From contig JAIPCE010000019.1 of NCBI GenBank assembly GCA_021738345.1, positions 1 through 33,587 of the forward strand: a DNA stretch of 33,587 bases, in the 5' to 3' direction. The stretch is from Rhodoferax sp. Lineage in GTDB: Bacteria; Pseudomonadota; Gammaproteobacteria; Burkholderiales; Burkholderiaceae_C. The notes below the pieces were generated by a model, which ran no database searches, was not told the origin of the DNA, and worked only from the letters and a program-made list of their open reading frames with translations. The position numbers were made by a program, and so were the translations under genes. Shown in pieces: positions 6,854 to 16,204 of this stretch (position 1 is the stretch's first letter; every line of letters begins with the position of its first letter).

Positions 6854-9197
6854 CGCTGACCGACAAACTAATTGAAAGCCTTCAGGCTGCGGCCAAGGTC
6901 AATCGCTCCCTGATGGTCCCGCCAGCAACCATACTTTGGACAGACGCTGAGCGACATTGGGAATCCGCCATCCCTCAATTGACAAAGCAGTTGCCTGAGC
7001 TGTTCGTGCTCGGCGAATACGCGCCCGAGTTGCGACAAGGCCCCAGCATTTGGCTGAAATGCGCTGTTGCAGGCAGGTTGGGTATCCCATTGCCGGACGG
7101 TGTAGTACCCATTCTGTACTTACCCGGCATCAGTCGTGCCGACCTGCGTGCCATCGAAACCTGCCCACGCGAGCTGCAGCCGCTAGCCGAGTTGCAATAC
7201 AGGGGCGTGTTCTGGAGCCAAGCGAACGGCAAAGACTGGACGATCAACGCATTTTTGTCTGCAAAAAAGGGGGGCCTCGGACTTGACGTGGCCCAGGACA
7301 GCGCAACCCAAGAAGCGTTGAAGTGGGTCTTGGCTGCGGGCATGTTGCTCGACCTCCAGGTAGAGGACATGCAGGGCAAACAAACAACGCTGCCTGGTTG
7401 GATGCATTACTGGCACCGAACCCGACACGTGACGTATTGGCTTGGCTGAACGACCCTTTGGTGACGCAATCCAAATGGGCGGGTGCGCGATGGGCTATTT
7501 TCAGCAGCCGCTGCATCAAGGTCTTTGGCTTCAACCCCGAGACCGACGGCGATCTGGCGGCAGCTGAAAAGCTGGCCGAGCACCAGGGACCCTGGGCCAA
7601 CGTGTGGGAACTGTACGGCGAGTCTTTCAGCAGCTTCAAGGCGATTGCTGAACTGCTGGCCAAGCTCCAGCCCCCGCCGCCCAAAAGCCTGTTTGATGCA
7701 CCCGACCAGTTGGCGGGTTACCCGCGTGCCAATGATGACGGTGAGGCCGCGCTGCAATACACCTTGAGTGCCTGCGCCTCGATGTCCGCAGAACTGGCCC
7801 GGGCAAAAGTACTTGATGCCGAGAAAGAGCATGGCAGTCGCCGCGATTGGTTGTGGTCAAAGATGGGAGATGCGCCACTGGCCCAGGCCTTGAAGTATCT
7901 GACTGAGCTGGCCATGCTATCAAATCAAGCGCCTGCAGGTTCCACTCTGGCGCAACTGGCGGCCAGTTATCAAGAGTCTGGTTGGAAGGTTGACCAAGCC
8001 GCCATGCATGCCCTGGCTGCGGTCAGCAGCAAGGCTGACACCGAGGCAGTAGGCGCGGCCTTGCGCGCCATTTACGTACCCTGGCTCGAGGATTCGGCCA
8101 ATCGTTTTCAGGACTTGGTGAAGGCCGAAGGAGGTTTGACCTCTGTGGAAGCGGCTCCCAGCCGCTTTATGCGCCAGGATGGTGCATCTACAGACGGGGT
8201 CTGCACGGTGTTTGTCGATGGCTTGAGGTATGACGTAGCCATGCTGCTGAAGTCTCGGTTAGCGGATTTGGGCAAGGTCACCATCAGCGCGATGTGGACA
8301 AGCATGCCGTCCGTCACAGCGTCCGGCAAAGCCTGGGCGTCGCCTGTGGCGCAGTGGGTGTCTGGCAAGAAAGCCGATGAGGACTTTCAGCCCAGCGTGG
8401 CGGCCGACGGCAAACCGCTGTCTGCCCACAATTTCCGCAAATTACTGGCAGACCATGGTTTTCAGGTTCTGGACAAGCATGAGAACGGGGACACCAGCGG
8501 AAAAGCATGGGTGGAGTGCGGCGACCTTGACCACTATGGTCATGCGCATGGTCTGCGCCTGGCGCGCGATATGGAAACTCAATTGGCTCAAATTGTGGAA
8601 CGGCTAACCGAGTTGAGTGACGCAGGATGGGCGCGATTTCGCATCGTCACTGACCATGGCTGGCTTTTGGTGCCCGGTGGGCTGCCAAAGTCGGAGCTCT
8701 CAAAGTTTGAAGCTGAAACCCGTTGGGGCCGCTGTGCGGTGCTGAAGGACTCGTCTCAGGGCACCCCGCTGACCTTTGCTTGGGATTGGTGCAAGGATGT
8801 GCAGATTGCCTTCGCCCCTGGCATCTCCAACTTCATGGCCGGTGAGGTTTACACCCATGGTGGACTGACCCTGCAGGAATGTCTAGTCCCAGTTTTGGAG
8901 GTGGCGGCCGTGGGTGGTTCCGCAAGTACAGTGAAGGTGGATATAGCGAAGGTATCTTGGACTGGCTTGCGGTGCAAAGTAGAGGTGACACCGGTGGCCA
9001 CTGGGCTCAGTGTCGATATCCGCACCAAAGCTGCTTTGGCCGACTCATCGCTTGTTGCACATGTCAAACCTTTGGAGAACGGCAAGGCCTCACTGGCCGT
9101 GGATGATGACTCCAGCGAAGGTACCGCCGCCTTTGTGGTCGTGCTGGATGCCGCTGGTACCGTAGTACAAAAGAAGTCGACCACGGTCGGTGAATAA
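6850..9197 (+). pseudogene. pglZ: BREX alkaline-phosphatase-fold protein PglZ, interrupted by one frameshift
   Basis: The reading frame begins at ATG 6850 (MTLTDKLIESLQ) and reads well to about 7380 (EDMQGK). It then loses sense and stops at 7449. The proper continuation (AAWLDALLAPNPTRDVLAW) is in the frame one base back, from about 7383 to the stop at 9195-9197. A single-base loss in the CAAA-rich run 7376-7388 explains it. Repaired, the protein would be about 782 residues, normal for PglZ. The PglZ domain is present downstream: VFVDGLRYD near 8209, VTDHGWLLVPGG near 8647 and YTHGGLTLQECLVPVLEV near 8851, the metal-binding blocks of the alkaline phosphatase superfamily. PglZ is essential in studied BREX systems, so a true frameshift would disable this one. 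A sequencing error in the A-rich run is the main alternative. Confidence 0.85.
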
Positions 9198-11265
9198 AGA
9201 CAATGAAAAGGGGTATGCCGTGGAATTAGATGACCTGGACCGCAAGGCCACTGCCGCGTTTGAAGGCTATGTGGTGCGTAAAGACTTAGTGCGGACTTTC
9301 AGTCGCCAGTTTCCTGTACCGACCTACGTCGTGGAATTTTTGCTGGGTCGATACTGCGCCACTATTGATGAGTCCGAAATCCAGGAAGGTCTGGAAATCG
9401 TGCAGAAACAACTCGGCTCCCGCACGGTCAAGGCTGGAGAAGAAAACCTGTTCATCTCACGCACCCGAGAGCAGGGCTCTGTAAAAATCATTGACATCAT
9501 TACCGCCCGTTTGGATGCCAAAAGTGACTCTTATGTTGCCTCGCTACCCAGCCTGCGCCTGAGTGACGTACGTATTACGCCGGAGATGGTCAAAGAAAAC
9601 GAGCGGATGCTGACTGGCGGTTTTTATGCCGAAGTCACCTTGGGCTACGACGCGTCCATTGCCCAAGAAAAGGGTGGCCGTCCGTTCGGCATCGATAACT
9701 TGCGTGCCATTCAGCTCTCAAAGCGCGAAGTGCTCGCCGTGCTGGCCAAGGGGCGAGCTGGTTTTAGTACCGCAGAGTGGCGAGACGTCCTCCTGCGCAG
9801 CGTCGGCTTTGAGCCCTCGGACCTGAGTGAACGCGCCAAAGACGCGTTGCTGCTCCGCATGGTCCCGTTTGTGGAGCGAAATTACAACCTAGTGGAGCTC
9901 GGCCCCCGTGGTACCGGTAAGTCGCACCTGTTTCAGCAGGTCTCACCATACGCCCACCTGATATCAGGCGGCAAAGCAAGTGTTGCGCGCATGTTCGTGA
10001 ACAACGCCAGTGGGCAGCGCGGCCTGGTGTGCCAGTACGACGTAGTCTGTTTCGACGAGGTATCAGGGGTGTCCTTCGACCAGAAGGACGGCGTAAACAT
10101 CATGAAGGGCTACATGGAGAGTGGTGAGTTTTCCCGTGGCAAAGAGAGCATCCGCGCCGATGGCTCCATCGTGCTGGTTGGCAATTTCGAGGTCGACGTG
10201 GAACATCAGCAGCGCGTTGGGCATCTTTTTGGCCCATTGCCACCAGAAATGCGCAATGACACGGCGTTCATGGACCGCATCCATTGTTTTCTGCCGGGAT
10301 GGGACGTGCCAAAACTCAATCCGAGTATGTTCACCAACCACTTTGGCTTGGTCAGTGACTTTTTGTCCGAATGTTTTACCCAACTGCGTGGGCAGAGCAG
10401 GGTGGCAACATTGCAGGGCAGGGTGTTTTGGGGTGGGGCCTTGTCAGGACGGGACCTCAATGGTGTCAGTAAGACAGTGAGTGGCCTACTAAAGCTCATT
10501 TATCCAGACGAAAGCGCACAGGTCAGCGATGAAGACCTTGAGTGGGCTGTTCGCCTGGCGCTGGAAGTGCGCCGGCGGGTGAAAGAGCAGCAAAAGCGCA
10601 TTGGCGCGGCCGAGTTTCGCAACACCCACTTCAGTTACACCATTGGTACCGAGGGCGTGGAGAAGTTTGTGTCAACCGCAGAGCTCCAAAGCCAGAGCGG
10701 TATCGGCGACGAGCCGCTAGAGTGCGGTCAGATTTGGACGCTGAGTACCGGTGGACAGGAAGAACACCCTGGTTTATTCCGGCTGGAGGTGACAGAAGGT
10801 CCCGGCAGTGGTGTACGGGTGTTGAATAACCCGGTGCCTGCGCCGTTCAAAGAGTCCATTCGCTGTGCAGAGCAGAACCTCTACGCGCGTAGCACGCAGC
10901 TTGTCGGTGACCGTGACCCCCGTGCGCACGAGTTTTCAGTCCAGATTCGGGGGTTTGACGCTGCCAAATCTGGAGCCAAGACGGGCGTTGCCTCGTTGAT
11001 TGCTCTGTCTAGCGCGCTTTTACGTAAGTCAGTCCGGGGTGGTCTGGTCGTTGTAGGAGAGCTTACCTTGGGCGGCTCAGTTGAACCTGTATTCAATGCA
11101 GTCACGCTGGCAGAGTTGGCAATAGAGAAAGGCGCAAAGTCTTTGTTGTTACCTGTGGCAAGCCGCAAACAGTTGTTTGACCTGTCGGACGACATGGCGA
11201 CCAAGTTGGACATCGAGTTTTACCAAGACGCACGGGACGCACTGTTGAAGGCTTTGGTTGATTGA
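9190..11265 (+). CDS. brxL: BREX Lon-like AAA+ protein BrxL
   Basis: 691 residues, normal for type 1 BREX BrxL. The GTG start at 9190 lies inside the end of pglZ (8-bp overlap); the N-terminal LDRKATAAFEGYVVRKDL matches the usual BrxL opening. It has Walker A ELGPRGTGKSHLF near residue 238, Walker B VVCFDEVSG near 287 and a C-terminal Lon-like fold (about 580-690) with GGLVVVGELTLGGSVEP. In Lon the catalytic Ser sits in GPSAG and the Lys in GGLK. Here the aligned positions read GAKTG and FNAV, so the Ser-Lys dyad seems absent and proteolysis unlikely. BrxL is a hexameric DNA-binding ATPase and defence factor. It is the last gene of the operon; a stem-loop follows at 11326. Confidence 0.93.
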   Translation: MNKDNEKGYAVELDDLDRKATAAFEGYVVRKDLVRTFSRQFPVPTYVVEFLLGRYCATIDESEIQEGLEIVQKQLGSRTVKAGEENLFISRTREQGSVKIIDIITARLDAKSDSYVASLPSLRLSDVRITPEMVKENERMLTGGFYAEVTLGYDASIAQEKGGRPFGIDNLRAIQLSKREVLAVLAKGRAGFSTAEWRDVLLRSVGFEPSDLSERAKDALLLRMVPFVERNYNLVELGPRGTGKSHLFQQVSPYAHLISGGKASVARMFVNNASGQRGLVCQYDVVCFDEVSGVSFDQKDGVNIMKGYMESGEFSRGKESIRADGSIVLVGNFEVDVEHQQRVGHLFGPLPPEMRNDTAFMDRIHCFLPGWDVPKLNPSMFTNHFGLVSDFLSECFTQLRGQSRVATLQGRVFWGGALSGRDLNGVSKTVSGLLKLIYPDESAQVSDEDLEWAVRLALEVRRRVKEQQKRIGAAEFRNTHFSYTIGTEGVEKFVSTAELQSQSGIGDEPLECGQIWTLSTGGQEEHPGLFRLEVTEGPGSGVRVLNNPVPAPFKESIRCAEQNLYARSTQLVGDRDPRAHEFSVQIRGFDAAKSGAKTGVASLIALSSALLRKSVRGGLVVVGELTLGGSVEPVFNAVTLAELAIEKGAKSLLLPVASRKQLFDLSDDMATKLDIEFYQDARDALLKALVD

Positions 11266-11517
11266 TTCTCTTGGTTTGAGTCAACGGCACTGGTTTTTGT
11301 TATATTTCAACAGATTTTTTCCAGTCCAGAATCTGGCTCATTCTGGTTTGCAAATTTAGCCTGCAATTGTTAGCAGGTTCAAGGGAGGTGGTTAGCAGGT
11401 TCAACTTGTTCCCACAGCGGTGGAAATAGGCCTTCTTTTTCGGATATGTAACTTAACATAATATACATCGTATAAAGTTTCAAGAGCAAGGCACGCTACA
11501 GCGTCCAGATCAGGCAT
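11266..11517. other. Convergent intergenic region between brxL and the ankyrin gene
   Basis: 252 bp without a supported gene. It holds the stem-loop at 11326-11346, a 14-bp direct repeat GTTAGCAGGTTCAA at 11369-11382 and 11391-11404 (22-bp period), and an AT-rich stretch at about 11445-11480. It marks the border between the defence island and core genes. Confidence 0.6.
11326..11346 (+). terminator. Candidate terminator after brxL
   Basis: CCAGAAT and ATTCTGG form a perfect 7-bp stem with a 7-nt loop, followed by TTTG. It sits 60 bp after the brxL stop, in the convergent gap before the ankyrin gene. The U-tract is short, so efficiency is uncertain. Confidence 0.45.
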
Positions 11518-12174
11518 TCAGCGTGTGCCAGCACCGCGTCCCCGGACGAAGGCTTCGATTAACTGAGCAGAGGCATCTTGCTTGGCGCGCACTGCAAAGT
11601 CCAGGGCACTTAACTGAATTTCATTTCGTAGCGTCGGATCAGCGCCTGCCTCTAGCAGCACCTTGACTGCAGCCGGGGTTCCGTACATAGCGGCCATCAT
11701 CAGGGGGGTTGATCCATTAGGAGATGCAGCGTCGATATAAGCAAAATGCTCTAACAGCAAGCGGATCACATCCACATGGCCACCGGTCGCCGCGTAATGC
11801 AGGGGCGTCCAGCCGGTCTTGTTGACATCGGCGTCGAGGCTGATCAATTGCTTGCACACCTGCAGATGGCCTTTCAAGGCAGCCAGCATCAGGGGGCTTT
11901 CGTCGGCTGATGTGCGAACCTCAATTTTGGTCCCAGGCCAGGACAACAACACGCCAACCACCTGCAAAGCGCGCTGACGCAAACCAAGGATCAGGCCAAA
12001 ATCTCCGTCAGGATTTACCGTATTGGGGTCGAAACCACGCTGAAGCAAGGTCCGCACCACCACCGGATCATCTTTCTTGACAGCCGCAAAAAAGTCCTCA
12101 TAAGAACCAGCATATGCGTTAAAATAACTATTAAAAACAATGAGATAGAATATGTATTTAAAGTAAAATCTCAT
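11518..12174 (-). CDS. Secreted ankyrin-repeat protein
   Basis: 218 residues. The N-terminus is a signal peptide (MRFYFKY, a hydrophobic core, then AYA before GSYEDF near residue 23), so the protein is exported, probably to the periplasm. At least four ankyrin repeats follow, recognised by repeated units such as ESPLMLAALKGH, WTPLHYAATGGHVDVIRLLL and STPLMMAAMYGTPAAVKVLL. Ankyrin repeats mediate protein-protein contacts; no catalytic domain is seen. The start overlaps the tatD stop by 4 bp (ATGA), so it is the last gene of the mltG-tmk-holB-pilZ-tatD string, an arrangement I recall from Burkholderiales. The AT-rich start reflects the signal peptide. Confidence 0.88.
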   Translation of the reverse strand: MRFYFKYIFYLIVFNSYFNAYAGSYEDFFAAVKKDDPVVVRTLLQRGFDPNTVNPDGDFGLILGLRQRALQVVGVLLSWPGTKIEVRTSADESPLMLAALKGHLQVCKQLISLDADVNKTGWTPLHYAATGGHVDVIRLLLEHFAYIDAASPNGSTPLMMAAMYGTPAAVKVLLEAGADPTLRNEIQLSALDFAVRAKQDASAQLIEAFVRGRGAGTR

Positions 12175-12965
12175 ACAATAACAGAAGAAAAAAGACGTAA
12201 GAAATTGTCGCTTGTCAGCCTGCCAATGTCTTCGGGCGCCACGTCTTTGAGTGCTGCCAACTGCTTTGCCACATAGGGCACGTAAGATGGGTTGTTGGTC
12301 TTGCCCCGATAAGGTATAGGAGCGAGATACGGGCTGTCGGTCTCAATCAGCAGTCGGTCATTGGGTACCCAGCGCGCCACATCGCGCAAATCCTGGGCGG
12401 TCTTGAAGGTCAAAATTCCCGAAAAAGAAATATAAAACCCCATCTCAAGCGCCGCGCGGGCGACCTCGGCACTTTCGGTAAAACAATGAAAGACCCCACC
12501 AGCGGAGCCTGGGCCGCCGTCCTCGCCCTCCTCGCGCAAAATGGCCAGCGTGTCGTGCGCGGCACTACGGGTATGAATCACCAGTGGTTTGCGCAGTTGC
12601 CGCGCGGCACGGATATGGGTTCTGAAGCGTGTGCGCTGCCATTCCATTTCATGCAGGGTTCGACCCGCCAAACGGTAATAGTCGAGTCCGGTCTCGCCCA
12701 CCGCCACCACGCGCGGAAGGGACCCTAAGCGCAGCAAATCGTCTAATGCGGGCTCTTGCACCCCCTCATTGTCCGGATGCACCCCTACGCTGGCCCACAG
12801 ATTATCGTGTTGCAGGGCCATTTGATGCACCTGTGCGAACTCTTCCAACGTGGTGCAAATACACAGTGCACGGGTCACCTTGGCGGCTGCCATGGCACCT
12901 TGAATCCGATCCCACTGGCTTGCTAGTTCGGGAAACGTCAGATGGCAATGGGAGTCAGTGAACAT
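12171..12965 (-). CDS. tatD: TatD-family metal-dependent DNase
   Basis: 264 residues, the usual length for TatD/YcfH hydrolases. Metal ligands are visible: SHCH (His6, His8), GETGLDYY (Glu), VIHTRSA (His), FHCF (His) and ETDSPYLAP (Asp). The family comprises cytosolic TIM-barrel 3'-5' exonucleases linked to DNA repair and quality control. Its position downstream of holB, tmk and pilZ is the common proteobacterial arrangement (YcfH subgroup). The stop overlaps the start of the ankyrin gene. Confidence 0.93.
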   Translation of the reverse strand: MFTDSHCHLTFPELASQWDRIQGAMAAAKVTRALCICTTLEEFAQVHQMALQHDNLWASVGVHPDNEGVQEPALDDLLRLGSLPRVVAVGETGLDYYRLAGRTLHEMEWQRTRFRTHIRAARQLRKPLVIHTRSAAHDTLAILREEGEDGGPGSAGGVFHCFTESAEVARAALEMGFYISFSGILTFKTAQDLRDVARWVPNDRLLIETDSPYLAPIPYRGKTNNPSYVPYVAKQLAALKDVAPEDIGRLTSDNFLRLFSSVIV

Positions 12966-13076
12966 GAAAATTGGCTTAAAGGATCAAAAAACGCGCTCGG
13001 TCAATTAATCTCGGTTGTTGAATCAGAAGAAAATCCGTCCCTGTAATTCACCCGAATCCGTTCCGAGGAATCCAGG

Positions 13077-13439
13077 TTAAATCGTTTGGGTCGGTCGTTC
13101 CGAGGCCAGATGGGCACCCAGAATTTCTTCGATCTTGATTTTGAGCAGGCGAGATTTTTCGTCCTTCGGGAACACAATGCCAACGCCCTGTGTGCGCCCG
13201 CCAGCTGCCTTGGGGGGGGTCACCCAGGCCACCTTGCCTGCAACCGGGTAGCGCTGCGGGTCTTCCGGCAAAGAAAGAAGCACGTAGACATCATCGCCCA
13301 GAACATAGTCGCGGGTGGTCGGAATGAAGACCCCACCGTCAGTAAACATCGGAATGTACGCAGCGTAGAGTGCTGCCTTTTCCTTGATGGAAAGCTGGAT
13401 CACGCTAGGCCGGGGTGTGGCAACAGCAGGTTTGATCAT
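13077..13439 (-). CDS. PilZ-domain protein, type IV pilus class
   Basis: 120 residues with a single PilZ domain: LSIKEKAALYAAYIPMF, GGVFIPTTRDYVLGDDVYVLLSLP and VAGKVAWVTPP, then GVGIVFP. The N-terminus lacks the RxxxR c-di-GMP-binding motif, as in the PilZ proteins that work through type IV pilus assembly (PilB/FimX) rather than by binding the nucleotide. It lies between holB and tatD, the typical place for pilZ in beta- and gammaproteobacteria. The start at 13439 leaves a 42-bp gap to the holB stop. Confidence 0.88.
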   Translation of the reverse strand: MIKPAVATPRPSVIQLSIKEKAALYAAYIPMFTDGGVFIPTTRDYVLGDDVYVLLSLPEDPQRYPVAGKVAWVTPPKAAGGRTQGVGIVFPKDEKSRLLKIKIEEILGAHLASERPTQTI

Positions 13440-13481
13440 GGGGAAAATTTCATGATTTTTTGCAACTGATGGCTACGAGGG

Positions 13482-14495
13482 TCATTTGTCGCAGTGTAAA
13501 GCGAATTTGGCCTGTGCCAGCAGGGCTTCCTGCATCAGCCCGGCATTGAAAGGGTGATCCATGGTGCGTCGGGTTTTGCTGAGGCCCTGCGCCCATTGGC
13601 TGAGCGACGCGACTGAGGCACCGACAGGCAAATCGGCGGCGCCAAAAAACCGTGGCGCAGCACCCATCTTGCACGCCATCGTGTCATGGCACAATTTCTG
13701 CAATGCCTCGACCAACTCGGCCACCGGCCAGTCCTTGAACCCTGCGGCATCGCCTCGGGCAGCCAAGGCGGGCAGTGCATTCCATTGCTGTACATCTCGA
13801 CCGGACTCAGCAAACCGCAGTGCGTCGCTGGGTCGTCCGCCTGCCATCTTCAACAGCAGGGCCGCCTGCGCAGACGTAATGCCCTGCGCCTGCAACCAAG
13901 TTAGGCTGGCCTGCTCGGTGGGCCAGGCCATGGCATGGCCCAGACAGCGGCTGCGAATCGTGGGCAACAATTGGTGTGCTGACTCGCTGGCAAGTACAAA
14001 CTTGACATCTCCGGGGGGTTCTTCGAGGGTCTTGAGCAGAGCATTGGCGGTGATGGTGTTCATCTGCTCTGCGGGGTAGACCAGCACCACCTTGCCCCGT
14101 CCGCGCGCGTTGGTGCGCTGTGCGAACTCGACCGCCTCGCGCATGGCGTCGACCCGAATCTCCTGGCTGGGTTTGCGCTTTTTGTCGTCAATTTCTGCCT
14201 GCGCCCGCTCACCCAGGGGCCAGCCTAACTCAAGCATGCGCGTTTCTGGCATCAAAACACACACATCTGCGTGGGTGCGTACCTCAATCGCATGACAACT
14301 GCCGCACCTGCCACAGGCACCCGAGGCGTCGGCATGCTCGCAAAGCCAGGCACGGGCCAGATCCAGCGCCAGGGTGTATTGGCCCAGTCCAGACGGGCCA
14401 TGGAGCAGCCAGGCATGGCCGCGCTGTGCCAGCAGGTCTTGGGTTTGCTGCGCAATCCAGGGCGGGCTTTGTTTTAGGTTCATACCGGCGTTCAT
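13482..14495 (-). CDS. holB: DNA polymerase III subunit delta prime
   Basis: 337 residues. Delta prime is part of the clamp loader that places the beta clamp on DNA. The N-terminal AAA+ domain has a P-loop-like [16 protein letters not shown] (Gln in place of the usual Lys, common in this subunit, which does not hydrolyse ATP). A zinc module of four Cys follows ([16 protein letters not shown]), then [16 protein letters not shown] and the sensor block TIRSRC. The start overlaps the tmk stop by 4 bp, so the two genes are coupled. Confidence 0.93.
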   Translation of the reverse strand: MNAGMNLKQSPPWIAQQTQDLLAQRGHAWLLHGPSGLGQYTLALDLARAWLCEHADASGACGRCGSCHAIEVRTHADVCVLMPETRMLELGWPLGERAQAEIDDKKRKPSQEIRVDAMREAVEFAQRTNARGRGKVVLVYPAEQMNTITANALLKTLEEPPGDVKFVLASESAHQLLPTIRSRCLGHAMAWPTEQASLTWLQAQGITSAQAALLLKMAGGRPSDALRFAESGRDVQQWNALPALAARGDAAGFKDWPVAELVEALQKLCHDTMACKMGAAPRFFGAADLPVGASVASLSQWAQGLSKTRRTMDHPFNAGLMQEALLAQAKFALHCDK

Positions 14496-15145
14496 GGTAG
14501 CCAGCCTCGCCGCTGAACCCGCAAATAAACCTCATGCCATACGGCCTCGGGGGGCTGGTTCGCATTGATACGTTCAATGCGCGAAGGGTCACCCGCCATT
14601 CTCTGGGCGTACCCTTGTGCCACTTTTTCGAAGAACGTTTGCGGCTGGGATTCAAACTTGTCAGGAATGCGCGCACCCGCCAGGCGCTGGGCAGCAACCG
14701 CAGCGGGTAGGTCAAACCACAGCGTCAGGTCGGGCTGCAACACCGCGCTGTCGGGAGCCGTGTCTTCGCGTCCCGGCCAGGACTGCACCCAACTCTCAAG
14801 CATGGCCAGAATGTGCAGGTCAAAGCCGCGTCCGCCGCCTTGGTAAGCAAAGGTCGCATCGGTGAATCGGTCGCACAGCAGCACTTCGCCACGCGCCAAG
14901 GCAGGCCAGATCACCTGTTGCAGATGGTCCCGCCGTGCGGCAAACACCAGAAGCGCCTCGGTCATGGCATCCATTGGGTCATTCAATAAGTAGGTGCGCA
15001 ACTGCTCGGCCAAGCGGGTGCCCCCGGGTTCGCGGGTGCGTGTTACCACCCTCCCCTGCGCCGTGAATGCCGCAGCCAGTGAGTCAATGTGGGTGGATTT
15101 TCCGGCACCATCAATGCCCTCAAAACTGATGAAAAGTCCGCTCAT
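14492..15145 (-). CDS. tmk: Thymidylate kinase
   Basis: 217 residues from ATG at 15145 ([18 protein letters not shown]). An upstream extension of the frame is not supported, because it would run through the end of mltG. It phosphorylates dTMP to dTDP. The P-loop [10 protein letters not shown] lies at residues 9-18, then [14 protein letters not shown], the DR motif [17 protein letters not shown], and a C-terminal helix. It lies 4 bp after mltG and overlaps holB, giving the operon mltG-tmk-holB. Confidence 0.95.
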   Translation of the reverse strand: MSGLFISFEGIDGAGKSTHIDSLAAAFTAQGRVVTRTREPGGTRLAEQLRTYLLNDPMDAMTEALLVFAARRDHLQQVIWPALARGEVLLCDRFTDATFAYQGGGRGFDLHILAMLESWVQSWPGREDTAPDSAVLQPDLTLWFDLPAAVAAQRLAGARIPDKFESQPQTFFEKVAQGYAQRMAGDPSRIERINANQPPEAVWHEVYLRVQRRGWLP

Positions 15146-15149
15146 AGGC

Positions 15150-16133
15150 CTATTTTCCACGCTGATATTTATTAACTGCCCGGTTGTGTTCGTCCAGAGT
15201 AGCACTGAACTGGCTACTGCCATCGCCGCGCGCGACAAAATACAGCGCTTTGGAGGTGGCGGGCTGGACCGCAGCCAAAAGCGATGCGCGTCCAGGCATG
15301 GAAATAGGCGTGGGTGGCAAGCCGGCACGGGTGTATGTGTTCCACGGAGTATCACGCAGCAGGTCGACCTTGCGCAGATTGCCGTCAAACGACTCCCCCA
15401 GGCCGTAGATCACCGTGGGGTCGGTTTGCAGGCGCATGCCAAGGCGCAACCGGTTGTTGAACACCGAGGCCACCATGGCCCGGTCTGCTGCCGAGCCTGT
15501 TTCCTTCTCGATGATGCTCGCAAGAATCAGTGCTTGCTCTGGCGACTGCAGTGGTGAATTAGTGTCGCGCAGTGCCCAGGCGACTTCAAGCTGCTTGTCC
15601 ATGGCCCGAAGGGCGCGTTTTAGAACCGTCAGGTCGCTCGAACCTTTGGAATAGGTATAGGTGTCCGGGAAAAATCGGCCTTCTGGCACTTGACCCGAGC
15701 GTCCTAGTCGCTCCATCACCATGGCCGGTGCCAAGTTCTGCGAGTCGGGTTGTAGCTGCTCCGCGTTCTCGAGAGCCAGTTGCAACTGGCGAAAATTCCA
15801 GCCCTCCACAATCGTTACGCTACGCAAGGCCTCATCGCCTCGCACCAGCTTGTCCAACAGCGTGTAAGGCGACGTTCCGGGACCCAACTCGTAGCTTCCG
15901 GCCCGTATTTGCCTGGACTGACCCGACACCCTGAACCACATAAACAGCAGGGTGGCGTTTACAGGCACACCGGCCGCGACCACATCAGATGCCACCGCCC
16001 GGGCACTGCGACCGGGCTCGATTGAGACATCGATCGGGTCGCTGGGCATGTCAAGCGGCCGATACAGCCAGAAAAAAGCCGCCCCTATCGCTGCCAAAGC
16101 GGCGGTTATCACAATGGCAAACAAAAAGCGCAC
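15150..16133 (-). CDS. mltG: Endolytic murein transglycosylase
   Basis: 327 residues with an N-terminal membrane anchor (residues 1-25). MltG (YceG) cuts nascent peptidoglycan glycan strands and sets their length. The catalytic Glu is in [10 protein letters not shown] near residue 207; other family blocks are [20 protein letters not shown] and [15 protein letters not shown]. The start is GTG at 16133. It heads the string mltG-tmk-holB-pilZ-tatD and is divergent from ygfZ across 71 bp. Confidence 0.94.
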   Translation of the reverse strand: MRFLFAIVITAALAAIGAAFFWLYRPLDMPSDPIDVSIEPGRSARAVASDVVAAGVPVNATLLFMWFRVSGQSRQIRAGSYELGPGTSPYTLLDKLVRGDEALRSVTIVEGWNFRQLQLALENAEQLQPDSQNLAPAMVMERLGRSGQVPEGRFFPDTYTYSKGSSDLTVLKRALRAMDKQLEVAWALRDTNSPLQSPEQALILASIIEKETGSAADRAMVASVFNNRLRLGMRLQTDPTVIYGLGESFDGNLRKVDLLRDTPWNTYTRAGLPPTPISMPGRASLLAAVQPATSKALYFVARGDGSSQFSATLDEHNRAVNKYQRGK

Positions 16134-16146
16134 AGCCCCACAACCC

Positions 16147-16173
16147 TTGCTAAATTAAGGCACGAATCATAAT
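16147..16173 (+). promoter_or_regulatory. Candidate sigma-70 promoter for ygfZ
   Basis: TTGCTA (-35, 4 of 6 consensus) and CATAAT (-10, 5 of 6) lie 15 nt apart in the mltG-ygfZ divergent gap, 31 nt before the ygfZ start. The spacer is shorter than ideal. Confidence 0.35.
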
Positions 16174-16204
16174 CGCAGCTTTAGACAAGAGAAGGACAAG
16201 CCCC

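Noticed and set aside
7323..7385. Internal ATG at 7323 as the true start of a short pglZ
   Set aside because: The first 20 residues after it are Gly/Arg-rich nonsense, while the other frame carries the normal PglZ N-terminus from 6850.
7370..7395. Programmed -1 frameshift in pglZ
   Set aside because: The direction fits, but no X XXY YYZ slippery heptamer is present in the zero frame and no downstream structure was recognised; an indel is simpler.
15146..15388. N-terminal extension of thymidylate kinase
   Set aside because: It overlaps mltG coding sequence; the family start [10 protein letters not shown] is at 15145.
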